19,779 bases of DNA from an uncultured Lachnospiraceae bacterium (GTDB taxonomy: Bacteria > Bacillota > Clostridia > Lachnospirales > Lachnospiraceae), in the NCBI GenBank assembly GCA_910576975.1, contig CAJTJY010000036.1, forward strand, positions 4,698-24,476, in the 5' to 3' direction. Below the pieces are notes generated by a model. The model made no database searches and was not told the origin of the DNA. It saw nothing but the letters and a program-made list of their open reading frames with translations. Position 1 is the first letter of the stretch. The number at the start of each line of letters is the position of its first letter. Shown piece by piece: positions 6,778 through 14,526 of the stretch. Position numbers and translations under genes: made by a program.

Positions 6778-9738
6778 ATGAAATGTCAGAAATTATTGTG
6801 CCTGGGCATGGCGGCGTCATTGGCATGCGCCAGCCTGCCACAGGCGACGGCCTATGCAGGGAAACAAGCAGTAGAGACGTTGACGCAGGCAGTCTCGCCG
6901 GAAATTGGCAGAATCGGACAGAGGTCTGTCACCGAGAACGGCATTGGCTATAGTCAATTGGAGGACGGCACCCTGGAAATTACCAGTTATACGGGCGCAA
7001 GCGCCGAGCTTATGATTCCGGCAGAGATAGACGGAGCTAAAGTGACGGCGATCGGGGAATATGCCTTTGAACTCTGCGAAGAGCTTAAGAAAGTAGAACT
7101 GCCAGAAGGGATCACGGAAATTGGGCGACGCGCCTTTAGCGACTGCTGCAGGCTGGAAACCATCAACCTGCCCAAGAGTCTGAAGAGCATAGGAAGACTG
7201 GCATTTTCCGGCTGTACCAGCCTTAATAACCTGGAGGTTCCAGAAAGCGTTGTCAATACGGCAAATCAGACTTTTCAAGGGTGCCTGGGACTTACTTCTG
7301 TCAAATTGCTGGGAAATCCAGAAGCCATTGGAGCAGGCATGTTCCAAAATTGCACCAGCCTGACAGAAATAGAGATTCCCAAAAGCGTAAAAACGCTGGA
7401 AAACAGCGTATTTTCCGGGTGCAGCAATCTGAGAGAGCTGAGCTTGCCAGACAATTTGGAAACGATTGGCAACGATGTGTTTTCTGAATGCCGCAATTTA
7501 AGCGCAATAAAACTTCCAGGGAGCGTGCAAGTTATCGGAGAGCGGGCGTTTAAAGACTGTGAAACACTGGACGCCATTGATATTCCCGCAGGAGTAAGCA
7601 ACATTGGCTATGGCATGTTTTCCGGCTGCAGCAAACTAAAAAGCGCAACGCTTCCACAAGCTATTACAAGCATCGGGCATGATGCGTTTTACAGGTGCGC
7701 CAGCCTGGAAGAGATCGTTATTCCATCAAAAGTAGAAATAATCGATATTAATGCATTTTACGGGTGCGCCAGCCTGGGAAGGGTAACGATTCCAGAAACG
7801 TTAACAGATATCGGAAGCTGCGCTTTTGCCAATTGTAGCAAGCTGACGGATATCACGGTGGCAGAGAACAACCCTGTTTACCAGTCCGAGCAAGGGGCGC
7901 TTTACGATAAGGAGGCAAAGACGCTGCTTTGCTACCCAGGCGGAAAGACAGGAAATGTAACAATTCCCTTGGGAGTGGTAAAAGTGGAAGATTATGCTTT
8001 CTCTGGATGTGCCAGCATCAAGTCCGTGGAACTGCCAGAAAGCGTGACAGAGATAGGAAACAGTGTATTTTCAGGCTGCAGCGGCGTTACGTCTGTAACG
8101 CTTCCGAAAGGATTGACTCAGATGGGACAGCGCATGTTTGAAAGCTGCAAAAACTTAAAAACGATAAATCTTCCAGAAAGCATTGCCCATGTCAGCAGCG
8201 CTGTGTTTCAGGGGAGCGGTTTGCAAGAATTGACAGTGGCAGAAGCAAATCTTGACTATGCGGCACAGGATGGAATTTTGTATGATAAAAATGGATCAAC
8301 GCTGGTCTGCTGTCCTGATGGAAAGGCAGGAATGATAACCATTCCAAGCAATGTCTCCAAAATCGGAGAAGAAGCGTTTTTTGGCTGCGCCAATATAACG
8401 AGCGTCGTATTCCCTGAGAACCTGGAAGAAATCTCTTATCAGGCATTTTCTGGATGTGCTGGACTGCAAGAGGCAAATCTTCCAGCCAATGTCGTCAGTA
8501 TAGACAGAGGTGCGTTTGCAGCATGTGAAAGCCTTACGGAGATATCTGTAAATGAGAACAATAATGCTTATGCGTCCAAAGATGGAATCTTATACAATAA
8601 AGATATCACTGCGCTGATCTGCTGTCCGGCAGGAATCGCCGCAACCGTTCAATTGCCAGACAGCGTGAGAAGCATCGGGGATTTTGCATTTCAGGGATGT
8701 AGTCAACTAAAGAAAGTTGCGATACCAAAGGGCGTATCTGATATTTCTTTTTATGCCTTTGAAGACTGCGGCAGCTTGATGATGATCGTAGAAAGAAACA
8801 GTGTGGCGGAAGACTATGCAAAGCAGAAAGAATATAAGTACAGTTATGCCGGAGAGTGTTCCCATGATAACTATGTAAGCGAGGTCACGAGGGCTCCTTC
8901 CTGCACGGTATATGGCGTAAAGACTTTTACTTGTGCAGAGTGCCAGAACAGCTATACGGAAGAGATTGCGGCACCTGGTCATGCAATCGTCCTAGAGGCG
9001 GAGGTTCCAGCCGCTTGTACCCAGGAGGGAAAACGGGAAGGAATCCATTGCTCTGGATGTCGCTTGATCATCAGTGGATTTGAACCGATTGCGGCTGTCG
9101 GTCACAATTATCAGAAGAAAGTCGTCCAGGCTGACGCTAAGAAGAATGGAAGCGTGTCAGAACAATGCACCCGATGCAAAGATCAGAGAAAGAAAACCGT
9201 GATCTATGCGGCAAAGACGATAAAGCTTTCCCAGAATTCTCTTACTTATAATAAGAAAGTGCAGAAACCATCGGTCACGGTAAAGGACAGCAAGGGCAAG
9301 GCACTGAAAGCCCAATCGGATTATACGGTTTCCTATCCAAAGGGGATGAAGAATGTCGGAAGCTACGAAGTGGTTGTCAAATTCAAAGGCAATTATAAAG
9401 GAAAGGTTATAAAGAGCTTTACCATAGCGCCTAAAACCACGTCTATCGTCAAACTGACGCCTAAGAACAAAGGATTTACAGTGAAATGGAACAAGCAGCC
9501 AGACCAGGTTACGGGCTATGAGATTGCTTATTCCACGGAGGGCAAATTCAGTAAGAAACAAACAAAAATTGTTTCCGTCGCAAAGAATCAGACGGTTTCC
9601 AAATCCATTTCCAAGCTCAAAGCAAACAAGAAATATTATGTGCGTATGCGCACTTATCAGGCAGTCAAGCAAAAAGGATCATCCGCAAAGATCTATTCAC
9701 AATGGTCAAAGGCGAAAAGCGTAACTACCAAGAAATAG
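6778..9738 (+). CDS. Secreted BspA-type leucine-rich-repeat protein, larger paralog
   Basis: A 986-residue protein starting at ATG 6778 behind AGGAGG. The signal peptide spans about residues 1-27 (MKCQKLLCLGMAASLACASL, ending near TAYA). LRR_5 repeats occupy roughly 50-690, again with DG-LY-K----L-C-P-GK-G hairpin insertions. About 695-800 is a Cys/His-containing stretch with three C-x-x-C pairs (CAEC, CSGC, CTRC) and two GH motifs (APGHAI, AVGHNY), which might bind metal. An Ig-like repeat and an FN3-like domain nearly identical in plan to those of the upstream gene complete the protein. It ends only 104 bp before the TTG start of the next secreted protein. Function as a surface binding protein is inferred from the family; ligand unknown. 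Confidence 0.88.
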   Translation: MKCQKLLCLGMAASLACASLPQATAYAGKQAVETLTQAVSPEIGRIGQRSVTENGIGYSQLEDGTLEITSYTGASAELMIPAEIDGAKVTAIGEYAFELCEELKKVELPEGITEIGRRAFSDCCRLETINLPKSLKSIGRLAFSGCTSLNNLEVPESVVNTANQTFQGCLGLTSVKLLGNPEAIGAGMFQNCTSLTEIEIPKSVKTLENSVFSGCSNLRELSLPDNLETIGNDVFSECRNLSAIKLPGSVQVIGERAFKDCETLDAIDIPAGVSNIGYGMFSGCSKLKSATLPQAITSIGHDAFYRCASLEEIVIPSKVEIIDINAFYGCASLGRVTIPETLTDIGSCAFANCSKLTDITVAENNPVYQSEQGALYDKEAKTLLCYPGGKTGNVTIPLGVVKVEDYAFSGCASIKSVELPESVTEIGNSVFSGCSGVTSVTLPKGLTQMGQRMFESCKNLKTINLPESIAHVSSAVFQGSGLQELTVAEANLDYAAQDGILYDKNGSTLVCCPDGKAGMITIPSNVSKIGEEAFFGCANITSVVFPENLEEISYQAFSGCAGLQEANLPANVVSIDRGAFAACESLTEISVNENNNAYASKDGILYNKDITALICCPAGIAATVQLPDSVRSIGDFAFQGCSQLKKVAIPKGVSDISFYAFEDCGSLMMIVERNSVAEDYAKQKEYKYSYAGECSHDNYVSEVTRAPSCTVYGVKTFTCAECQNSYTEEIAAPGHAIVLEAEVPAACTQEGKREGIHCSGCRLIISGFEPIAAVGHNYQKKVVQADAKKNGSVSEQCTRCKDQRKKTVIYAAKTIKLSQNSLTYNKKVQKPSVTVKDSKGKALKAQSDYTVSYPKGMKNVGSYEVVVKFKGNYKGKVIKSFTIAPKTTSIVKLTPKNKGFTVKWNKQPDQVTGYEIAYSTEGKFSKKQTKIVSVAKNQTVSKSISKLKANKKYYVRMRTYQAVKQKGSSAKIYSQWSKAKSVTTKK

Positions 9739-9748
9739 CGATATCACA

Positions 9749-9842
9749 ATGTGCAAAAAAACGCACGGAATGGAGGAAAGAGAGAAAAAAGCGTTCTCTA
9801 ACTACCTTTATGTGCAAAAAAACGCACGGAATGGAGGAAAGA
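9749..9842 (+). repeat. 33-bp direct repeat duplicating a ribosome binding site
   Basis: The 33-bp segment 9749-9781 is repeated exactly at 9810-9842 (offset 61 bp). Each copy contains GTGC-A-rich-GCAC and the Shine-Dalgarno TGGAGGAAA. Only the second copy is followed by a start codon (TTG 9843); the first is followed by AGAGAAAAAAGCG with no start. Confidence 0.85.
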
Positions 9843-10922
9843 TTGAAGAATTTAATGAGAAGCAGTAAAATAGGAAAAACAACGCTTTCAGTATTGTTAG
9901 CGGTGGTTTTAAGCATTTCTTTGTTTCCAGCAGAGAAAGCACAAGCCCAAGAGAATGTTTATTTTGATTGGCAGTGGGGATTTGCTAGCGATGAAAAGCC
10001 GATCCAAGTTGAAAAAGGGCAGAAGTTCAATATCGGTCATTATGCCCGTGTGACCATTTCAGATAAGACGATTTGGATCGGATATGTCTCGCAGAAAAAA
10101 GCAGCTTATGCATCCAGTAAGAAATCTGTTGCCACCGTAGATCAGAAAGGAGTTGTGACAGCAAAGCAGAAAGGAACCACTAAGATCACCATTAAGTTCA
10201 AGGGAAAAGAGCTGACGCAGAATATTCGGGTGGTTCCAAAGGGAGCCTTTGGCTCTGCTTCTAAAGTTACTAAATTGGCAAAACTGGCAAAAGAGATTGA
10301 TAAAAAGCTGCCGGCGAAAATTACGGAAAGTAATGGATTTACTTTGAGCAATCTGGAATTTGATTTTAAAGAATGTGCGAAAGATGGAAGAACCGTGAAC
10401 GACAAGGGATTTTTGACAAAGAAAGAATCCTATGGGTATCAAGCGACCAATAAGCTTGCCGTTCCCCAGGCAGGAAGTTATCAGGTACTATGCAATTTGT
10501 TTTGGCTATATGGAGAAAATCACTGCGTATCGCGCAGCTATCCCTATGAAAAGAATACGGACGTATTAAAAGTAAAATCTGTATCTGCCACGACAAGCGG
10601 ACTGACAGTTACCTTGAAGAAGCAGGTTACCGCAACACAGCTATTGGCGGCGACATACGGATATGACCGATGGAACAAGGGCACTCGCATTGCCGGAAAG
10701 AAAAAAGCGTATACGGAGATATACATTGACGGCAGCTTGTTAAAAGGCAGGGCAGAATTGGTAAAAGGCAGCAATAAAGTAAAAATCACTCCATACAAAT
10801 GGAATAAGAATTATACCAAATTAGTAAAGACAAACTTAGTAAAGGGCAAGACTTATACGTTGCTGGGATGCGACGGAGAAGGAGAGTTCTGGCTCAATGG
10901 AAAAAAAGTCACCGTAAAATAG
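9843..10922 (+). CDS. Secreted protein with Big_2-like Ig domain
   Basis: TTG at 9843 is preferred as start. GGAGG (9833-9837) lies 5 bp upstream, and starting here avoids the 47-residue lysine/arginine-rich extension of the longest open frame, which would overlap the previous gene. ATG 9855 is the alternative, with poorer spacing. The 359-residue product begins with a signal peptide (MKNLMRSSKIGKTTLSVLLA, cleavage near AQAQ). Residues about 75-130 form a Big_2-like Ig domain (SSKKSVATVDQKGVVTAKQKG, then TTKITI). The rest (about 130-359) is beta-rich with no domain I recognise; it includes NGFTLSNLEFDFKECAKDGR and ends EFWLNGKKVTVK. It follows the two LRR proteins in the same direction, so a shared surface role is plausible but not proven. 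Confidence 0.8.
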   Translation: MKNLMRSSKIGKTTLSVLLAVVLSISLFPAEKAQAQENVYFDWQWGFASDEKPIQVEKGQKFNIGHYARVTISDKTIWIGYVSQKKAAYASSKKSVATVDQKGVVTAKQKGTTKITIKFKGKELTQNIRVVPKGAFGSASKVTKLAKLAKEIDKKLPAKITESNGFTLSNLEFDFKECAKDGRTVNDKGFLTKKESYGYQATNKLAVPQAGSYQVLCNLFWLYGENHCVSRSYPYEKNTDVLKVKSVSATTSGLTVTLKKQVTATQLLAATYGYDRWNKGTRIAGKKKAYTEIYIDGSLLKGRAELVKGSNKVKITPYKWNKNYTKLVKTNLVKGKTYTLLGCDGEGEFWLNGKKVTVK

Positions 10923-10972
10923 GCGTTGCTGCGACAGAATTTCCAGCCAAGTTAGCAAAGTTTTTATGATTA

Positions 10973-11007
10973 CCATCAATATTTTGCATATCTGGAACAA
11001 TTGATGG
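10973..11007 (+). promoter_or_regulatory. Alternative pairing partner upstream of element B
   Basis: CCATCAAT (10973-10980) is perfectly complementary to ATTGATGG (11000-11007), which also forms the foot of the element B basal stem with CCATCGAT (11178-11185). The two pairings exclude each other. Whether this matters in RNA is unknown. Confidence 0.35.
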
Positions 11008-11184
11008 TGTCGCACTAAGATATTTACTTGTTCAAAAGGTCTTGCCGCTGATGCGGCAAAGACAGAATGCACAAAAATCACTCTGGAAATCTAGCTTTCC
11101 AAGATGACTTTTGTGCATTTTGTTTGCATTGCTTTGCAATCAAAACCTTTTGACCAAGTAAATATCTTAGTGCGACACCATCGA
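11001..11184 (+). repeat. Folded repeat element B (second copy; possible structured RNA)
   Basis: The basal arms 11003-11040 and 11145-11182 pair at 37 of 38 positions (mismatch T11031/C11154) and extend by two more pairs. The core is homologous to element A: CAAAAGGTCTTGC, then GCGGCA-AAGACA, TGCACAAAAA, CTAGCTTT, then ACCTTTTG. The first hairpin is TGCCGC/GCGGCA here, where A has TGCAGCC/GGCAGCA. The second hairpin has GGAAA/TTTCC where A has GAAAAG/CTTTTC. The third keeps the TTT loop. The arms share nothing with those of A beyond the inner CAAAAGGT. The right arm is followed by TTTTT (11185-11189), so the copy could also terminate transcription from the cluster upstream. It fills most of the 393-bp gap before spoIIGA. 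Confidence 0.75.
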
Positions 11185-11234
11185 TTTTTCTTGTCGTATG
11201 ATGTAGACAAATCTTTGTAAAACCGGACAACAAT

Positions 11235-11267
11235 TTGACAAAATAATCTGTCCCTTTCCGATATACT
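11235..11267 (+). promoter_or_regulatory. spoIIGA promoter with 21-bp spacer (Spo0A-type)
   Basis: A perfect -35 TTGACA (11235-11240) and a -10 TATACT (11262-11267) are separated by 21 bp, far from the usual 17. The B. subtilis spoIIG promoter has the same peculiarity (22 bp), and phosphorylated Spo0A bound at the -35 region activates it. Possible 0A-like boxes with one or more mismatches to TGTCGAA are TGTCAAA (minus strand over the -35), TGTCGTA (11192-11198) and TGTCTAC (minus strand, about 11203-11209). The boxes are tentative; the spacing is directly seen. Confidence 0.65.
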
Positions 11268-11315
11268 ATGTTTCATGGCGGGTTAAAGTAAGATAGAAAG
11301 GGGAAGGAGGGCGGT

Positions 11316-12098
11316 GTGGAATATGAACTTTACGCAGACGTCTGGTTTCTGACGAATTTTGTTATGGACTGCATTGCGCTTGAGATTGCAGGGCGCTTGA
11401 TGAAGCAGCGGATCCGTTTTCGAAGTCTGGTGTTGGCAGGCATAGCGGGATCGGCAGGCTCTTTAATCCTTTTTTTGCTGATGCGGCGTTATCTGTGGTA
11501 TCAGCTTTTGGTGCATCTAATCATAAATCCGCTAATGATCTGGATCTGTTTTCGGTGCAAAAGGGTCAGGGAATTTTTGGCAGAGTGGGTGATGACTTAT
11601 CTGTCCATGATTCTGTTGGGAGGAGCCATGGAGTGGAGCGCGGCAAATGTTGGCGTCCGTTATTTTTGGATTTGCCTGTTTGCGGCTTCGGTGTTTTTAT
11701 GGTCTGCAGAGAAAATACTGGCTTATTTTAGGCGGCAGAAAGATATCACCTATGATTTGCTTTTGATTACCAGGCAGGGCAAGATTCCGGCAAAAGGCTT
11801 TTTCGATACGGGAAATCTTTTGGTGGATCCGATAGTGGGAAAGCCAGTACATATTATAAAAAAGGAGATGTTGCAAGGGCAGGTGGAACAGGGGCAGCTT
11901 TTGGTGCGGATGATACCCTTTCACTCCCTGGGCAGGGATCATGGGCTTTTGGAAGCTGTAACCATTGAGGGCATGTATATTTTCAGGGAGGATCAGCCGT
12001 TGTATCTGGAAAAGCCGATACTTGGGCTTGCAGAGGAAAACCTGTTTCAGGATGACAGATGTCAGGTGATCCTGAATGGAAAGAGTATGGAATATTAA
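11316..12098 (+). CDS. spoIIGA: Sporulation sigma-E processing peptidase SpoIIGA
   Basis: A 260-residue membrane-embedded aspartic protease that cleaves pro-sigma-E in the mother cell after signalling from the forespore. The N-terminal half (residues about 8-135) has about five hydrophobic segments starting at ELYADVWFLTNFVMDCIALE, typical of SpoIIGA. The C-terminal half carries the aspartic protease motif FFDTGNLL with the catalytic Asp at about residue 164, and MIPFHSLG as in the family. The GTG start at 11316 follows GGAGG (11306-11310) at 5 bp and gives the expected N-terminus. The next gene, 30 bp downstream, encodes its substrate sigma-E, the standard pairing in endospore formers. Confidence 0.95.
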   Translation: MEYELYADVWFLTNFVMDCIALEIAGRLMKQRIRFRSLVLAGIAGSAGSLILFLLMRRYLWYQLLVHLIINPLMIWICFRCKRVREFLAEWVMTYLSMILLGGAMEWSAANVGVRYFWICLFAASVFLWSAEKILAYFRRQKDITYDLLLITRQGKIPAKGFFDTGNLLVDPIVGKPVHIIKKEMLQGQVEQGQLLVRMIPFHSLGRDHGLLEAVTIEGMYIFREDQPLYLEKPILGLAEENLFQDDRCQVILNGKSMEY

Positions 12099-12128
12099 TC
12101 AGGGGGGTAACAGGAAAGGAGAACAGAC

Positions 12129-12869
12129 ATGTATATTAAAATAACAATACCGCAGCATTTTCAATTAAAGCTTATTCCCAAGCTGCACAACCTGTTGTTG
12201 CTGCGCAAGGGGGATATCCACTATATCGGAGGAGCAGAGATCTTGCCCCCGCCCTTAGAGGCAAGAGAAGAGAACCGATATATCCAGATGCTGGATGGAG
12301 AGGAATCTGAAAAGGCGAGAAGCGTATTGATTGAACATAACTTGCGCCTGGTGGTATACATAGCAAAGAAATTTGATAATACGGGGATTGGCGTCGAAGA
12401 CTTGATTTCCATTGGCACGATCGGCCTGATCAAAGCCATCAACACGTTTAACCCTACAAAAAACATCAAGCTTGCCACTTACGCTTCCAGGTGTATTGAA
12501 AATGAGATTTTAATGTACTTGCGCAGAAATAATAAGACACGAATGGAAGTATCCATTGACGAGCCTCTTAACGTGGATTGGGACGGCAACGAACTGCTTT
12601 TGTCCGATATCCTGGGGACGGACGAGGATATTATTTACAGGGATATTGAGACGGAGGTAGAGAAGAACTTGCTCAAACATGCAGTCGATAAACTATCTGA
12701 ACGGGAGAAAACCATTGTCGAGCTTCGCTTTGGGCTCAAAGATCCCAAAGGGGAGGAGATGACCCAGAAAGAGGTTGCAGATTTATTAGGGATTTCCCAG
12801 TCTTATATTTCACGTCTTGAGAAAAAAATCATGAAACGTCTGAAAAAAGAGATTGTAAGGTTTGAATAA
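12129..12869 (+). CDS. sigE: RNA polymerase sporulation sigma factor SigE (pro-sigma-E)
   Basis: A 246-residue sigma-70-family factor controlling early mother-cell transcription. It begins with a hydrophobic, basic pro-sequence (MYIKITIPQHFQLKLIPKLH, NLLLLRKGD) ending at HYIGGAEILPPPL, the region where SpoIIGA cleaves. Region 2 is highly conserved (EHNLRLVVYIAKKFDNTGIG, EDLISIGTIGLIKAINTFNP, YASRCIENEILMYLRRNNK). SIDEPLNVDWDGNELLLSD is diagnostic of SigE. Region 4 ends with the helix-turn-helix QKEVADLLGISQSYISRLEK. AAAGGAG precedes ATG 12129 at a normal distance. It lies 30 bp behind spoIIGA and is presumably transcribed with it from the Spo0A-type promoter. Confidence 0.97.
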   Translation: MYIKITIPQHFQLKLIPKLHNLLLLRKGDIHYIGGAEILPPPLEAREENRYIQMLDGEESEKARSVLIEHNLRLVVYIAKKFDNTGIGVEDLISIGTIGLIKAINTFNPTKNIKLATYASRCIENEILMYLRRNNKTRMEVSIDEPLNVDWDGNELLLSDILGTDEDIIYRDIETEVEKNLLKHAVDKLSEREKTIVELRFGLKDPKGEEMTQKEVADLLGISQSYISRLEKKIMKRLKKEIVRFE

Positions 12870-12890
12870 AAAGATAATTTGTGCTATGAT
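12862..12890 (+). promoter_or_regulatory. Promoter of the beta-CASP hydrolase gene
   Basis: TTGAAT (12862-12867), a 17-bp spacer and TATGAT (12885-12890) form a good sigma-A-type promoter. Its -35 box overlaps the last codons of sigE. This implies that the downstream gene can be expressed outside sporulation, independently of the spoIIGA-sigE unit. Confidence 0.6.
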
Positions 12891-12892
12891 GT

Positions 12893-12913
12893 CTTTATAC
12901 AAATAGTATAAAG
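12893..12913 (+). promoter_or_regulatory. Perfect dyad running into the Shine-Dalgarno sequence
   Basis: CTTTATAC (12893-12900) and GTATAAAG (12906-12913) are perfect 8-bp arms with a 5-nt loop. The second arm ends within AAAGGAG, the ribosome binding site of the gene at 12925, and the dyad lies right at the predicted transcription start. It could be a repressor operator or a hairpin limiting ribosome access. Confidence 0.5.
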
Positions 12914-12924
12914 GAGATGGTGCG

Positions 12925-14526
12925 ATGAGACTAGAATTTTTGGGAGCGGCCCATGAAGTTACTGGAAGCTGCCATTACCTGAGAATGGGGGAGATAAATC
13001 TTCTGGTGGACTGCGGGATGGAGCAGGGAGCGGATCTGTATGTAAATCAGGAGATACCAGTTAACGCAGCCGAAATTGATTATGTGCTGATCACGCATGC
13101 GCACATTGATCATTCCGGCTTGCTGCCGCTGCTTTACAGCCATGGATTCCGTGGCAAAGTATATGCGACGCAGGCGACGTCAGAACTTTGCGGCATTATG
13201 TTGAAAGATTCGGCGCATATCCAGATGTTTGAGGCGGAGTGGAAGAACCGCAAGGCACGCCGTGCGGGAAAGCCTCTGGTGGAGCCAATGTATGACATGG
13301 AGGATGCGCTTGGTGCGTTGGAGCATTTCGTTCCATGTGAATATGGGGAAAAAATCACGCTTTGTCCGGAAATCACCATCCGCTTTATTGACGCCGGACA
13401 TTTGCTCGGTTCTTCTAGCATCGAGGTGTGGGGGACTGAGGGGGAAGAGACCGTGAAACTGGTATTTTCTGGCGACATCGGTCCAGGCGACCGTCCTCTG
13501 ATCCGTGATCCCCAGTATATCAAAGAGGCGGATTACGTCATTATGGAGTCTACTTACGGCGACCGGATGCGGCAGCATCCCCCAGATTATGCCGCAGAGC
13601 TTGCCAAAGTGTGCAGAGACACTTTTACGAGGGGAGGGAATTTGGTAATCCCAGCGTTTTCTGTGGGCAGAACCCAGGAAATGCTGTTTTTCATGCGCAA
13701 AATTAAAACAGAAAATCTTTTGCCAGAATTCCCAGACTTTGAGGTGTATATTGACAGCCCTCTGGCGGTGGAAGCTACCAACATTTTCCACAAGAATGTA
13801 AAAGAGTGTTTTCGGGACAGGGCGTTGGAACTGATCAAAAAGGGCGTCAATCCCATTGGATTTCCAGGCCTTAAAGTGGCGGTTTCCAGTGATGAGTCAA
13901 AGATGATTAATTTCATAAATAAGCCGATTGTAATTATCTCTGCTTCCGGCATGTGCGAGGCTGGAAGGATTCGTCATCATCTGAAGCATAATTTGTGGCG
14001 TTCAGATTCTACGGTTCTCTTTGTGGGATATCAGGTTCCGGGCACATTGGGCAACCATCTTCTGGGAGGCGCCAAAGAAGTAAAGCTGTTTGGCGAGACG
14101 ATAGAGGTCAAGGCGAAAATAGAAAACCTGGCCGGGATCAGCGGCCATGCAGACCAGGAACATCTGCTGCAGTGGGTTAAGGCGTTTGGGAATACGCCCA
14201 AACGGGTCTTTGTAGTACACGGGCAGGACGCCGTCTGCGATACTTTCGCAGAACTGGTAACGAAGGAGACGGGCGTCATCGCCACTGCGCCTTATAGCGG
14301 AGATATTTATGATTTGCAGGCAAATATCTGCATTGCAAAGGGCAGCAGGGAGCGGGCAGTGAAGAAAGTGAAAGACGCCCGCGTGGTATCCAATGTATTT
14401 GCAAGGCTTGTGGCGGCAGGGGAGCGCTTGCTTGCCGTGATTCGCAAATTAGAAGGACATCCCAACAAAGAGCTTGGAAAATTCGCAGATCAAATTAATT
14501 CCCTCTGCGATAAGTGGGACCAATAG
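12925..14526 (+). CDS. Beta-CASP metallo-beta-lactamase-fold hydrolase (RNase / CPSF-like)
   Basis: A 533-residue cytoplasmic protein of the RNA-processing MBL family. Metal ligands visible are THAHIDHSG (HxHxDH, residues about 57-65), the His in DAGHLLGSSSIE and the Asp in LVFSGDIGPGD. The beta-CASP region follows, with ESTYGDR, PAFSVGRTQEMLFF and ISASGMCEAGRIRHHLKHNL. Conserved histidines come after it in SGHADQEHLL and VFVVHGQDA. This layout is that of the YSH1/CPSF-73-like exonuclease group (COG1236-type), predicted nucleases for RNA. The C-terminal 70 residues are an extra basic helical tail. ATG 12925 has AAAGGAG upstream. It sits between sigE and an inverted sigG, and its last 32 bp overlap the 3' end of sigG. 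RNase activity is inferred from the family only. Confidence 0.88.
   Translation: MRLEFLGAAHEVTGSCHYLRMGEINLLVDCGMEQGADLYVNQEIPVNAAEIDYVLITHAHIDHSGLLPLLYSHGFRGKVYATQATSELCGIMLKDSAHIQMFEAEWKNRKARRAGKPLVEPMYDMEDALGALEHFVPCEYGEKITLCPEITIRFIDAGHLLGSSSIEVWGTEGEETVKLVFSGDIGPGDRPLIRDPQYIKEADYVIMESTYGDRMRQHPPDYAAELAKVCRDTFTRGGNLVIPAFSVGRTQEMLFFMRKIKTENLLPEFPDFEVYIDSPLAVEATNIFHKNVKECFRDRALELIKKGVNPIGFPGLKVAVSSDESKMINFINKPIVIISASGMCEAGRIRHHLKHNLWRSDSTVLFVGYQVPGTLGNHLLGGAKEVKLFGETIEVKAKIENLAGISGHADQEHLLQWVKAFGNTPKRVFVVHGQDAVCDTFAELVTKETGVIATAPYSGDIYDLQANICIAKGSRERAVKKVKDARVVSNVFARLVAAGERLLAVIRKLEGHPNKELGKFADQINSLCDKWDQ

Noticed and set aside
9702..9842. N-terminal 47-residue extension of the Big_2 secreted protein
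   Set aside because: It overlaps the previous gene, would bury the signal peptide, and has no Shine-Dalgarno; the TTG at 9843 has one.
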